Of a stretch of 46,178 bases of DNA, positions 1 through 7,638 are shown piece by piece. Numbering within the stretch: the first letter of the stretch is position 1; each line of letters begins with the position of its first letter. The position numbers and the translations under genes were made by a program. The stretch spans positions 1-46,178 of the forward strand of contig JAHENZ010000062.1 in the NCBI GenBank assembly GCA_018609755.1, written 5' to 3'. Under the pieces are notes generated by a model. The model worked only from the letters and a program-made list of their open reading frames with translations. It was not told where the DNA came from and searched no databases. The stretch comes from Salinivenus sp. (GTDB lineage Bacteria; Bacteroidota; Rhodothermia; Rhodothermales; Salinibacteraceae).

Positions 1-32
1 CCACGCTCCCTGAAAACTTTCCACGATCGATC

Positions 33-875
33 ATGAGCAACACTCCCCTCGACGGCATCACGGTCGTCGGCTTCGAGAGCCGTATGTCGGATACGACGGC
101 CGACCTCATCCGGAAGCACGGCGGCGAGGCCCTGCCCGCGCCGTCCATGCAGGAGGCCCCACTCGACGATCACGACGCCGTGTTCAACTTTGCCGAGGGT
201 CTCCTCAACGGCGAGTTTGATCTGGTGTATTTCAACACAGGGGTCGGCACCCGGATGGTGTTCGACACACTGGAAACCAGATACGACCTGGACGACGTGC
301 GGGCGGCGCTCCGAGAGACGATCGTGGTTTCGCGCAGCCCCAAGCCGGGTGGGGCGCTCAAAGATCTCGACGTATCAATCGACGTGAAGGCCCCGGAGCC
401 GCACTCCTGGCGGGAAGTGTTGGATACGCTCACGTCCCACGAGACGACCGCGCCGCTGGAGGGGAAGCGGATCGCCATCAATGAGTACGGGCAGCCCAAC
501 GAGGAGCTTAACGACGGGCTCCGTGAGGCGGGTGCTGAGATCGTGCGCGTGCCCATCTACCGGTGGACGCTCCCCGACGACCTCAAGCCCCTAAAGAACG
601 GCATCCGTGCGCTGATTGGGGGAGAGGCGCAGGTCGCACTCTTTACCAGCCGGCAGCAGGTCGTGCACATGCTCCAGGTGGCCGCCGACGAAGGGTGGGA
701 GGATGCCCTGCGTACGGCTCTGGAGGACGCGATGGTGGCCTCCGTGGGACCGGTGACCTCCGAGGAGCTTCGAAAGCACGACCTTCCCGTCGATTTTGAG
801 CCCGACCGCCCCAAACTTGCGATTTTGATTAAGGGCATGGCCGAATACGCCCCGCAGTATTTCAAACCGGCCTGA
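33..875 (+). CDS. hemD: Uroporphyrinogen-III synthase (HemD family)
   Basis: 280 aa, slightly longer than the usual ~250. The enzyme cyclises hydroxymethylbilane to uroporphyrinogen III in the cytoplasmic tetrapyrrole pathway. The protein shows the two alternating alpha/beta lobes of HemD. Lobe one opens with a GITVVGFESR strand and contains a YFNTGVGTRMVF segment typical of the family; lobe two has LFTSRQQVVHML followed by VASVGPVTSEELRKHDL, the conserved 'FTS...V..IGP.T...L' signature. Sequence conservation in HemD is low, so the call depends on this order of motifs. The ATG at 33 has no longer in-frame alternative inside the window. No other haem gene is adjacent. A strongly structured spacer follows before the rhodanese gene. 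Confidence 0.85.
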   Translation: MSNTPLDGITVVGFESRMSDTTADLIRKHGGEALPAPSMQEAPLDDHDAVFNFAEGLLNGEFDLVYFNTGVGTRMVFDTLETRYDLDDVRAALRETIVVSRSPKPGGALKDLDVSIDVKAPEPHSWREVLDTLTSHETTAPLEGKRIAINEYGQPNEELNDGLREAGAEIVRVPIYRWTLPDDLKPLKNGIRALIGGEAQVALFTSRQQVVHMLQVAADEGWEDALRTALEDAMVASVGPVTSEELRKHDLPVDFEPDRPKLAILIKGMAEYAPQYFKPA

Positions 876-909
876 TTGTAGCGTCAGAGTCTCTGACGAC
901 CGAGTAGCA

Positions 910-953
910 CTCTTCGCCCGTTTTCGGCGCATTCGGCGCCGACGGACGAAGAG
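910..953. other. Long stem-loop between hemD and the rhodanese gene
   Basis: Outer arms CTCTTCG (910-916) and CGAAGAG (947-953) enclose CCG/CGG and then an inner perfect 7-bp stem TCGGCGC (924-930) / GCGCCGA (936-942) with loop ATTCG. A smaller hairpin CGTCAGA/TCTGACG sits just upstream (about 881-897). Neither is followed by a T-run on either strand, so they are not classic intrinsic terminators. They could be a processing or stability element, or a repeat. Confidence 0.6.
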
Positions 954-999
954 CACGCACCCAACCATCGATTCATCACACAAACACACGAAGATCCTT

Positions 1000-1857
1000 A
1001 TGAGTGAATATGCAAATCCCGACGTTCTGGTCTCGACCGACTGGGCGGCAGATCATCTCGATGACGACAACGTCCGCTTCGTCGAGGTCGACGTAGATAC
1101 GTCCGCCTACGAGGACGGCCACATCCCGGGTGCCGTGGGGTGGAACTGGAAGACCCAGCTGGCCGACACCCAGGTCCGCGACCTGGCGTCGAAGGAAGAC
1201 TTTGAAGAGCTCCTTCAAGAGTCCGGCATCGACAACGACACGACCGTCGTCCTCTATGGCGACAATGACAACTGGTTCGCCACGTGGGCCTTCTGGCAGC
1301 TGACGTACTACGGCCACGAGGACGCCAAAATGCTGAACGGCGGCCGCAAGAAGTGGCTTGCCGAAGATCGGGAGCTCACGACGGAAGAGCCGGACTATCC
1401 GAAGGGCAACTGGACGGCCGAGGCACCGGACAAGTCGATCCGCGCCTTTTCCAGTTACGTCCTGCAGAACCTCGACCGTGACGACCTGGAGTTGGTCGAT
1501 GTCCGCTCGCCTGAAGAATTTAGCGGCGAGAAGCTCGGTCCTGAAGGTCTTGATGAAGGCGCGCAGCGCGGTGGCCACATTCCAGGCGCCCACAACATCA
1601 GCTGGAGTGAGGCCGTGAACGAGGACGGCACCTTCAAGACGGCCGACGAACTGAAGGACATCTACGAGTCACGAGGCATTACGCCCGACAAGGAGACGAT
1701 TGCCTACTGCCGCATTGGGGAGCGCTCCAGCCATAGCTGGTTCGTGCTCTCGAAGCTGCTCGGCCACCCGAACGTCCGGAACTACGACGGATCCTGGACG
1801 GAGTGGGGCAACATCGTTGGTGTGCCCATCGAACAGGGCGCCGACCCGAACGCGTAA
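1000..1857 (+). CDS. sseA: Thiosulfate/3-mercaptopyruvate sulfurtransferase (tandem rhodanese)
   Basis: 285 aa, the normal length for a two-domain rhodanese. It transfers sulfane sulfur from thiosulfate or mercaptopyruvate to cyanide or a thiol acceptor. Domain 1 (about residues 8-130) is the inactive rhodanese fold with a VLYGDNDNWFATWAFW segment in place of the active loop. Domain 2 (about 150-280) carries the catalytic loop CRIGERS with Cys237, followed by HSWFVLSKLLG and YDGSWTEWG, both typical of the SseA/CysA family. The CRIGERS loop favours thiosulfate over mercaptopyruvate (family knowledge; CGSGVTA is the usual mercaptopyruvate type). No signal peptide is visible, so it is cytoplasmic. 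It lies among other thiol and redox genes. Confidence 0.92.
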   Translation: MSEYANPDVLVSTDWAADHLDDDNVRFVEVDVDTSAYEDGHIPGAVGWNWKTQLADTQVRDLASKEDFEELLQESGIDNDTTVVLYGDNDNWFATWAFWQLTYYGHEDAKMLNGGRKKWLAEDRELTTEEPDYPKGNWTAEAPDKSIRAFSSYVLQNLDRDDLELVDVRSPEEFSGEKLGPEGLDEGAQRGGHIPGAHNISWSEAVNEDGTFKTADELKDIYESRGITPDKETIAYCRIGERSSHSWFVLSKLLGHPNVRNYDGSWTEWGNIVGVPIEQGADPNA

Positions 1858-1877
1858 CCGAGGTCTTTTGACCTGTG

Positions 1878-1917
1878 GGACCACCTCGACTAACCTCCGG
1901 GGTGGTCTCTTTTTTTG
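1878..1917 (+). terminator. Intrinsic terminator after the rhodanese gene
   Basis: GACCACC (1879-1885) pairs with GGTGGTC (1901-1907), then a T-rich run to 1917. It lies about 20 bp after the rhodanese stop and just before the SelW-like gene, so that gene is probably transcribed separately. Confidence 0.85.
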
Positions 1918-1936
1918 TTTCTGATACTACAACGGT

Positions 1937-2221
1937 ATGGCCAACAGCCCTCGGATTGAAATTCGGTACTGTCATCAATGCCGGTGGACGGCCCGCGCGG
2001 CCTGGATGGCGCAAGAGGTGCTGGCGACCTTCACGGACGCCATTGGCGAGGTGGCCCTGGTGCCGACCACTGGGGGAACGTTCGAGATTTGGGCTGACGA
2101 TCGCCTGCTGTGGTCGCTTGCAGAGAACGATTGTTTTCCACAGCCGAAAGAGTTGAAACAGCGTGTTCGCGACGCCATCGATCCGGAGAAAGACCTCGGG
2201 CACGCGGATCGGGAGGAATGA
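1937..2221 (+). CDS. SelT/SelW/SelH (Rdx) family thioredoxin-like protein
   Basis: 94 aa. The protein begins with an IEIRYCHQCRW strand containing a CxxC pair (Cys12, Cys15), followed by the family signature in which R-A-xW-x-x-QE follows the CxxC, then a TGGTFEIWADDRLLWS segment matching the 'GxFxVxxdgxxlwsr' core and a final F-P-x-P-K-E-L-K-x-x-V-R-D motif. This is the Cys version of the selenoprotein W fold; no UGA is used. Family members are small redox proteins thought to act with thiol partners, but the reaction is not established. It is downstream of a terminator and close to rhodanese and OsmC genes, which fits a thiol-redox role. Confidence 0.85.
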   Translation: MANSPRIEIRYCHQCRWTARAAWMAQEVLATFTDAIGEVALVPTTGGTFEIWADDRLLWSLAENDCFPQPKELKQRVRDAIDPEKDLGHADREE

Positions 2222-2278
2222 GGGATCCCGATTGTCCTCACTAATGCACGACGACCGCTCATTAATATCCGTTATTGC

Positions 2279-2512
2279 ATGTCGAGCTTGTCTTTCCAAA
2301 TTGAGCGATTCATCGTCAAGCAACTGGCCTGTGAGCAGGTCCCAGAGACGATTGCTGAGAAGGTTCAGAGTCAGTTTCTCCGAAGCATCGACGCCGATCA
2401 GATTCGGGCGTATGATCCAGACGAAGATGGATCTGCCTTGAATCCGGATCTGCGCGATTTGTACCAGCGTACCCGGAACGACTTTGTCGGCGAGGAGCAG
2501 GCGGAGGAGTGA
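2279..2512 (+). CDS. Small acidic hypothetical protein
   Basis: 77 aa, family not recognised. It has an amphipathic N-terminal helix (FQIERFIVKQLACEQVPETI) and a DPDEDGSALNPDLRDLY stretch, and ends in acidic residues. The codon pattern matches the neighbours and it fills the gap between two supported genes in the same direction, so it is probably real. It starts 57 bp after the SelW-like gene and ends 18 bp before the Rieske gene, suggesting one transcript. Confidence 0.6.
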   Translation: MSSLSFQIERFIVKQLACEQVPETIAEKVQSQFLRSIDADQIRAYDPDEDGSALNPDLRDLYQRTRNDFVGEEQAEE

Positions 2513-2530
2513 GATCGAACCTTCGTCGAG

Positions 2531-2923
2531 GTGGCTACGACGGACGTGTTTGAGGACGAATCCATTTACTGCGTAGAGGAGAAGGGAATTGCCATCGCTC
2601 TGATTGCGAACGGCGATCAGTATTCCGCGCTCGCCAACCGCTGTACGCACCAGGGCGGGCCGCTCTGTGGAGGGGAGCTCTTCGACGATATAGCGTTACT
2701 CAGTCGCGTTGGGTGTTCAATCGGCCTCAACTGCTGACTCGAGACGCGCCTCACTGAAGCCGTTGCAATCAAGCAGTTTGAGTAACGCTATACCGTCGAG
2801 TGTCCCTGGCACGGGGCAAAATTTGACGTACAGACGGGAGAGCCCGCCAGTCCTCCTGCTGTTGAAGGGGGCGATACTTTTGAGGTGCGGGTGCACGACG
2901 ACACCATTGAGGTGAAACTGTAG
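2531..2923 (+). pseudogene. Rieske-type [2Fe-2S] ferredoxin gene, interrupted by a 102-bp inverted-repeat element
   Basis: The 5' part (GTG at 2531, same frame up to 2689) encodes the first half of a Rieske ferredoxin with the first cluster motif, CTHQGGPLCGGELFDD. A 102-bp insertion then brings an in-frame TGA (about 2735). From 2793 the second half resumes, encoding CPWHGAKFDVQTGEP and ending in IEVKL with TAG at 2921. Removing 2691-2792 gives one continuous frame of 96 aa, LFDD-TVECPWHG, with both C-x-H and C-x-x-H ligand pairs. Such small ferredoxins pass electrons to oxygenases or serve as general redox carriers. As read here the gene cannot make a full protein. Product of the intact ancestor: confident; present function: probably lost. 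Confidence 0.88.
2689..2792. mobile_element. MITE-like element with perfect 14-bp inverted repeats, inserted at TA
   Basis: TATAGCGTTACTCA (2689-2702) is the exact reverse complement of TGAGTAACGCTATA (2779-2792). If TA is the duplicated target, the element proper is 2691-2790 and one TA (2689-2690 or 2791-2792) is the duplication. It has no coding capacity. TA duplication is characteristic of IS630/Tc1-mariner elements and of the IS427 group of IS5. Precise excision restores the Rieske reading frame, which is independent support for an insertion. Confidence 0.87.
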
Positions 2924-3002
2924 ACGGCTGCTGCGGTAGCCCTGGGCGGCCATTTCGTCTGCGATACTCGATGATATGCGATACTGACAATCTCTGATCG
3001 TC

Positions 3003-3431
3003 ATGAAGGTGCAACTGGAACGCATTAATGATGCCATTCAGTTTCGGGCGAAGAACGAGTCGGGGTACGAGTTTTCGATTGCCTCCGCTGAGGAACTGGA
3101 GGGCGTAAGTCCAATGGAGATGGTGGCCATGAGTCTGGGCGGATGCAGCAGCGTCGACATTTTGTCCATTTTGGACAAGCAGCGGCAGACGGTGGAGAGG
3201 TACGACGTCGACGTAGAGGCGGAGCGGGCCACCGACGAGGTGCCTTCTGTGTTTAAATCGATGCACGTGACCTATCACGTAGAGGGTGACGTCGACCCTG
3301 AAAAAATGCGCCGGGCCATCGAACTGAGCCTGGACAAGTACTGCTCCGTCTCGCACATGCTAGAGGAGACGGCTGACATTTCGTACGCGTTTACCGTTAA
3401 CGGGACCGAATACGATGGACACACCCGATAG
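3003..3431 (+). CDS. OsmC/Ohr-family peroxiredoxin-like protein
   Basis: 142 aa, the usual length. OsmC-family proteins reduce organic hydroperoxides with a reactive cysteine pair at a dimer interface. Both cysteines are present: Cys48 in MSLGGCSSVDIL and Cys114 in DKYCSVSHML, matching the YhfA-like branch (C-s-xx-D-x-x-x-I-L and K-Y-C-S-V). The last codons overlap the start of the MetZ-like gene by 17 bp, so the two are translationally linked. The ATG at 3003 follows an intergenic stretch with a repeated TGCGATACT word. No signal peptide. Confidence 0.88.
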   Translation: MKVQLERINDAIQFRAKNESGYEFSIASAEELEGVSPMEMVAMSLGGCSSVDILSILDKQRQTVERYDVDVEAERATDEVPSVFKSMHVTYHVEGDVDPEKMRRAIELSLDKYCSVSHMLEETADISYAFTVNGTEYDGHTR

Positions 3432-4602
3432 CCAGAACGACGATACCACCAGTATTCGGACGCAGGTGGAGCAATCGGGGCAGCGCGAGCACGCTGTGCC
3501 GATGTTTCTCACGTCCAGCTTTACGTTCAACGACGCCGAACAGGCCCGCGCGCTCTTCGCCCAAGAGGAAGAGGGCAACATCTATTCTCGGTTCACCAAT
3601 CCGAACGTCGAGGAGTTCGTCGAGAAAATGTGTGCCCTTGAGGAAGTGGAGGAGGGACTCGCCACGGCCTCCGGCATGGCCGCCGTCTTCACAACTTTCG
3701 CCGCGCTTTTGGAACAGGGCGACGAGGTCCTGGCCTCCCGCTACCTCTTCGGGTCTACCCACAAACTACTGACGCAGGTCTTCCCGAAGTGGGGCATCAG
3801 CCACACGTATGGGGACCTCGAGGACTTGACGGAGTGGGAGGACCTGGTGACGCCCGACACGAAGTTCGTGTACGTCGAAACGCCGTCGAACCCCACGGTC
3901 GACCTCATCGATCTTGAGTGGATGGGGGACTTTTGCGACCGCCACGATCTGATCTACATCGTCGACAACTGCTTCGCATCGCCTGTGCTGCAAAAGCCGG
4001 CACGGTACGGGGCCGACATCATTATCCATTCGGCAACCAAATACATCGATGGGCAGGGGCGAGGTGTGGGGGGCGTCGTGGTGGGGAAGGAGGAATACCT
4101 CGACCCGATCCAGTCGTTTGCCCGGCACAGCGGGCCGGCCCTCTCTCCGTTCAACGCGTGGATGTTCAGCAAAAGTCTGGAGACGCTGGACGTTCGGATG
4201 GAGAAGCATAGCCGGAACGCGCTCGACGTGGCGCAGCACCTTCAGTCGCGATCGGACGTAAAGTTTGTCCGGTATCCTTTTCTGGAGTCGCATCCCCAGT
4301 ACGATCTCGCGAAGAAACAAATGCAGGGCGGGGGGGGCATTCTCAGCTTTGCGGTGGAGGGGGGCATCGAGCGAGGCGCCCGCTTCCTGGACGCGCTGGA
4401 GATGTGTTCTCTTACGGCCAACTTGGGCGACTCGCGGACGATTGCCACGCATCCGGCCAGCACCACGCACAGCAAGCTCACCGAGGAGGAACGGCGAGCG
4501 GTAGGCATTCTTCCGGGCCTCGTGCGCATCTCCGTGGGCCTGGAAGCAGCCGAGGACATCAAAGCCGATCTGGATCAAGCTCTGGACCGGAGTGCGGAAT
4601 AA
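3415..4602 (+). CDS. metZ: O-succinylhomoserine sulfhydrylase / cystathionine gamma-synthase family PLP enzyme
   Basis: 395 aa, a normal length for the Cys/Met metabolism PLP family. It replaces the succinyl or acetyl group of an activated homoserine with sulfide to give homocysteine. PLP contacts are visible: SGMAAVFTT (phosphate loop), YVETPSNPT, VDNCFASP, and the Schiff-base lysine Lys209 in SATKYIDGQGR. The C-terminus has the conserved SLGDSRTIATHPASTTH segment (here NLGDSRT...) and LVRISVGLE. GQGR after the lysine favours the MetZ branch over gamma-lyases, but substrate cannot be fixed by eye. The start overlaps the osmC gene by 17 bp. The next gene is convergent. Confidence 0.87.
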   Translation: MDTPDSQNDDTTSIRTQVEQSGQREHAVPMFLTSSFTFNDAEQARALFAQEEEGNIYSRFTNPNVEEFVEKMCALEEVEEGLATASGMAAVFTTFAALLEQGDEVLASRYLFGSTHKLLTQVFPKWGISHTYGDLEDLTEWEDLVTPDTKFVYVETPSNPTVDLIDLEWMGDFCDRHDLIYIVDNCFASPVLQKPARYGADIIIHSATKYIDGQGRGVGGVVVGKEEYLDPIQSFARHSGPALSPFNAWMFSKSLETLDVRMEKHSRNALDVAQHLQSRSDVKFVRYPFLESHPQYDLAKKQMQGGGGILSFAVEGGIERGARFLDALEMCSLTANLGDSRTIATHPASTTHSKLTEEERRAVGILPGLVRISVGLEAAEDIKADLDQALDRSAE

Positions 4603-4636
4603 ACAAAAAAGCGCGTGCCGATTTCTCGACACGCGC
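4601..4636 (-). terminator. Intrinsic terminator of the beta-barrel gene
   Basis: On the minus strand, GCGCGTG (4636-4630) pairs with CACGCGC (4617-4611), followed by a T-run (4610-4601 read as TTTTTTGTTT). It lies about 47 bp beyond the stop of the minus-strand gene and immediately after the convergent metZ stop. Confidence 0.85.
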
Positions 4637-4682
4637 CCGGTTCACTTTCCACCCTCCACAATCCGGAGGTAGGATGGTGAGA

Positions 4683-5201
4683 TTACAGGTCGATCGCGGC
4701 GCCCACGCGAATGGGGAGGTAGTGCGTGTTCTCCACTTCCGTGAATACGAGCACATAGTTGGGCTCCACCATCAGGCTGGTTCGGGGCGAGGTTCGAATA
4801 TTCAAACCCGCACCGAACTGAAGGCCGAGATCCGTTTCGTACGCGTTCTCTACACCGAGGCGGAAAAGCCCCCCACCGGCGATTGCGTACGGCATGGCCC
4901 GGCTCGTCATCATCGGGCCGTTCAGCTTCAGGTTGCCGGTGGCAGACCACGACGCGAAGTCGTCAATGCCGGCGAAGTCGTTGTTGAATCGATCCAGGTT
5001 GCCTCGGACCACACCCTCAAGCTGAGAGGTGATGGGAATGCCGATGCCGACGCCGACGTTAAATCCTGTCTTGTAGGCGTCGTTTAGTCCGGAAGAACTC
5101 GGGAATCCTGCCCCGCCGTGGACGTAGGCCGTTTGGGCCATGGCCGGCGCTGCGGCAAAAACGAGAGCCGCAAGGAATCCCAGTATCGTTAACCGTTTCA
5201 T
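4683..5201 (-). CDS. Outer-membrane beta-barrel protein, secreted
   Basis: 172 aa. A clear Sec signal peptide (MKRLTILGFLAALVFAAAPAMAQ, cleaved after AMA) precedes a chain of alternating amphipathic beta strands rich in Gly and aromatics (NVGVGIGIPI, LEGVVRGNL, LQFGAGLNI, TSLMVEPNYVLVF) ending in an LPIRVGAAIDL strand. This resembles small OmpA/OmpW-like 8-stranded barrels. The family cannot be named with certainty and the role is unknown. It is monocistronic, with its own terminator on the downstream side and a 420-bp gene-free region upstream. Confidence 0.78.
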   Translation of the reverse strand: MKRLTILGFLAALVFAAAPAMAQTAYVHGGAGFPSSSGLNDAYKTGFNVGVGIGIPITSQLEGVVRGNLDRFNNDFAGIDDFASWSATGNLKLNGPMMTSRAMPYAIAGGGLFRLGVENAYETDLGLQFGAGLNIRTSPRTSLMVEPNYVLVFTEVENTHYLPIRVGAAIDL

Positions 5202-5621
5202 ATGAGTCCTCCGCTATGGGAGAGTGATTGTCGAAGAAGGCTCGATTTGAAGAGTTCCTCTCTCAGAATCGAGATGTGGACCCAATAACGCGAAACGTCC
5301 TGGAATCCTACGTCCCTGTTTGGCGCGTCTTGCGGTGCGTCCCGCGGAGATAGAAAGACTGCGCCGGGGGATTGGATCGCTGCGTCTTCCGTGGACTTTG
5401 TCCCCGTGCAGGGTGGAGGGTTGAATCTGGAGGCGTCTGCCAATGGCTTGAGGATGCGGACGATGGACCGTACCCTTGGGTTGATCACCGGCACCGGGAA
5501 TCAGATCGACTTACTGATCCGTGTCCAGGTAGGGAACCACTTCCTTGCTATGCCGGAAACCGTTTGGGATCGAAGCTCGAGTCGTCTGTAGAAACCCATT
5601 CACGTATCAGTAGCTTCCCTC
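5202..5621. other. Gene-free stretch between divergent genes
   Basis: 420 bp between the beta-barrel gene (minus) and the TRAP genes (plus). Short open frames exist here on both strands, but they have no recognisable motif, no clear ribosome-binding site and overlap one another. The region presumably holds the two divergent promoters. No convincing inverted repeat or RNA gene was seen. Confidence 0.5.
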
Positions 5622-6185
5622 ATGGACCGATGGCTTCGCTGGGCCCGCCGCATCGACCGTGTAAGCGAATGGTCGGGGCGGGGGCTGTACTGGCTAACCC
5701 TTGGCATGGTGGGCGTTGGGGCCTTCAACGCTATCGCCCGGTACCTCGACCGCTATACTGGTCTTGGGCTAAGCTCCAACATGTGGATTGAACTGCAGTG
5801 GTATCTCTTTAGTCTCGTGTTTCTGCTCGGAGCGGCCTACACGCTGAAGTACGACGATCACGTGCGGGTGGACGTGTTCTACGGCCAACTCTCGTCCCGA
5901 GGAAAGGCATGGATCAATTTTCTGGGAACGGCGCTTTTCCTTTTGCCCTTTTGCGCAGTCATGCTCTGGATGTCCATTCCGTTCGTCTCCAACTCGTGGG
6001 CCATTCTGGAGTCGTCGCCTGATCCCGGCGGATTGCCCCGCTATCCGATTAAGACCGTCATCCCGTTGGCGTTACTTCTCGTCATGCTGCAGGGCGTATC
6101 GCTGATGATTCGAGAGGTTGCCGTCCTTCGAGGCGTGGAACGTGATAATCTGCATCAGGAAGAGTCTCGTCCACGCATCGGCTAA
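5622..6185 (+). CDS. dctQ: TRAP transporter small permease subunit (DctQ type)
   Basis: 187 aa with four hydrophobic segments (about 20-40, 58-80, 98-120, 145-165), the topology of the TRAP small subunit. The conserved E-L-Q-W-Y-L-F-x-x-x-F-L-L-G-A-A-Y-T-L segment followed by H-V-R-V-D-V-F is diagnostic. It pairs with the DctM subunit encoded 51 bp downstream to form the membrane part of a tripartite, ion-driven solute importer. No solute-binding protein gene is next to it, so the substrate is unknown; several families with this large variant import keto acids or polyols, but that is only inference. Confidence 0.9.
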   Translation: MDRWLRWARRIDRVSEWSGRGLYWLTLGMVGVGAFNAIARYLDRYTGLGLSSNMWIELQWYLFSLVFLLGAAYTLKYDDHVRVDVFYGQLSSRGKAWINFLGTALFLLPFCAVMLWMSIPFVSNSWAILESSPDPGGLPRYPIKTVIPLALLLVMLQGVSLMIREVAVLRGVERDNLHQEESRPRIG

Positions 6186-6236
6186 GCCTTGTTCCTGATT
6201 TTCTTGCGGTCGTTGTCGAACAGGTATTGATCCGCG

Positions 6237-7583
6237 ATGGGAACTGAAATCCTTGCTCCGTTGATGTTCGCCGGGGCACTTGCGCTCATTTTTTCCGGTT
6301 ATCCCGTAGCGTTCGCATTGGGAGGAACGGCCCTATTGTTTGCCGGAATTGGAGTAGAGACGGGCATGCTGAGTTGGGCTCTCCTGCAGGCGTTGCCGTC
6401 CAGGATTTTCGGCATCATGTCCAATTTCATTTTGCTGGCGGTGCCCTTCTTTATCTTCATGGGCACGATGCTGGAAAAATCCAAGCTGGCGGAAGACCTC
6501 CTGAAGACCATCGGCCAGCTGTTTGGCGCAGTGCGTGGGGGATTGGCCATTGCCGTCGTGTTCGTCGGTGCGCTACTGGCGGCAGCGACCGGCGTAGTGG
6601 GGGCGTCCGTCGTGGCGATGGGTCTCATCTCCATGCCGGTGATGCTTCGGTACGGGTATTCCGGCGAGCTGGCGTCGGGGGTCATCACCGCGTCCGGCAC
6701 GCTGGGCCAAATCATTCCGCCAAGCATCGTACTCATTGTATTGGCCGACCAACTGGGCATCAGTGTAGGGGATCTGTTTATCGGGGCGCTCGTGCCCGGC
6801 GTCGCCCTCGCCAGCCTCTATGCGGCCTACGCGGGAGGGGTTGCGCTCTTCTGGCCCGAGCAGGCGCCCGCTCTCCCCGAAGAAACCCGCGACATTGCGC
6901 CCCTGCACCTCCTGCGCCGAGTCGCCCTCGTGATGCTGCCCCCACTCATTTTGATTGTCCTCGTGTTGGGCAGCATCTTCCAGGGAATTGCCACGCCGAC
7001 CGAGGCGGGAGCACTTGGAGCCGTAGGGGCGATCTTACTGGCCGTCGCGAACGGCCGCTTGTCACTGTCGGCCCTCCGGGAGACAATGGACGAGACGATG
7101 CGGCTCACGTCGATGGTCATGTTTCTGCTCGTCGGATCGACCGCGTTTTCGCTGGTCTTCCGAGGGTTGGGGGGAGACTTTTGGATCGAGGACCTGCTCA
7201 CGAATCTGCCGGGCGGCGTGATCGGCTTCCTCATTATTGCCAACTTGTCCATTTTCCTGCTCGGCTTCTTCATCGACTTCTTCGAGATTGCGTTCATCAT
7301 TATCCCTCTCCTGAAAGCGCCGGCCGCCGAACTGCTGCCCCCCGAATTTGGGGGAACGGCGAGTGCGGCGCTCGTCTGGTTCGGCGTGATGGTGGGGATG
7401 AATCTCCAGACATCCTTTCTCACCCCGCCCTTCGGCTTTGCACTCTTCTACTTACGGGGGGTCGCCCCGGACGAAGTCTCGACCATGCAGATCTACCGCG
7501 GGGCAGTGCCCTTCATTGCCATCCAGGTGGTGGGCCTGCTGCTGATGATGCTGTATCCGGAGATGGTGACCTGGGCGCTATAG
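6237..7583 (+). CDS. dctM: TRAP transporter large permease subunit (DctM type)
   Basis: 448 aa, the usual length, almost entirely hydrophobic with about 12 membrane segments. DctM signatures are visible: FSGYPVAFALGGTALLFAGIG near the N-terminus, FILLAVPFFIFMG, a GVVGASVVAMGLISMPVMLRYGY segment, ASGTLGQIIPPSIVLIVLADQ, and the late NLQTSFLTPPFGFALFYLRGVAP motif. It forms the translocation channel and uses a Na+ or H+ gradient; in a halophile Na+ is likely (inference). Cotranscribed with dctQ. The next gene converges with it, with a 55-bp gap and no clear terminator. Confidence 0.93.
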   Translation: MGTEILAPLMFAGALALIFSGYPVAFALGGTALLFAGIGVETGMLSWALLQALPSRIFGIMSNFILLAVPFFIFMGTMLEKSKLAEDLLKTIGQLFGAVRGGLAIAVVFVGALLAAATGVVGASVVAMGLISMPVMLRYGYSGELASGVITASGTLGQIIPPSIVLIVLADQLGISVGDLFIGALVPGVALASLYAAYAGGVALFWPEQAPALPEETRDIAPLHLLRRVALVMLPPLILIVLVLGSIFQGIATPTEAGALGAVGAILLAVANGRLSLSALRETMDETMRLTSMVMFLLVGSTAFSLVFRGLGGDFWIEDLLTNLPGGVIGFLIIANLSIFLLGFFIDFFEIAFIIIPLLKAPAAELLPPEFGGTASAALVWFGVMVGMNLQTSFLTPPFGFALFYLRGVAPDEVSTMQIYRGAVPFIAIQVVGLLLMMLYPEMVTWAL

Positions 7584-7638
7584 CGTCGTCGGCCTCAAGA
7601 CGTTAGAGTGCGGCCATTCATGGAGCCCCCAGAGGCGT

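Noticed and set aside
5391-5591. 66-codon GTG-started frame before the TRAP genes
   Set aside because: No family, weak start and an overlapping antisense frame; not enough support.
7574-7600. CTATAGCG...CGGCCTCAA resembling parts of the element in the Rieske gene
   Set aside because: Short, interrupted similarity with no inverted partner; likely chance and partly inside dctM.
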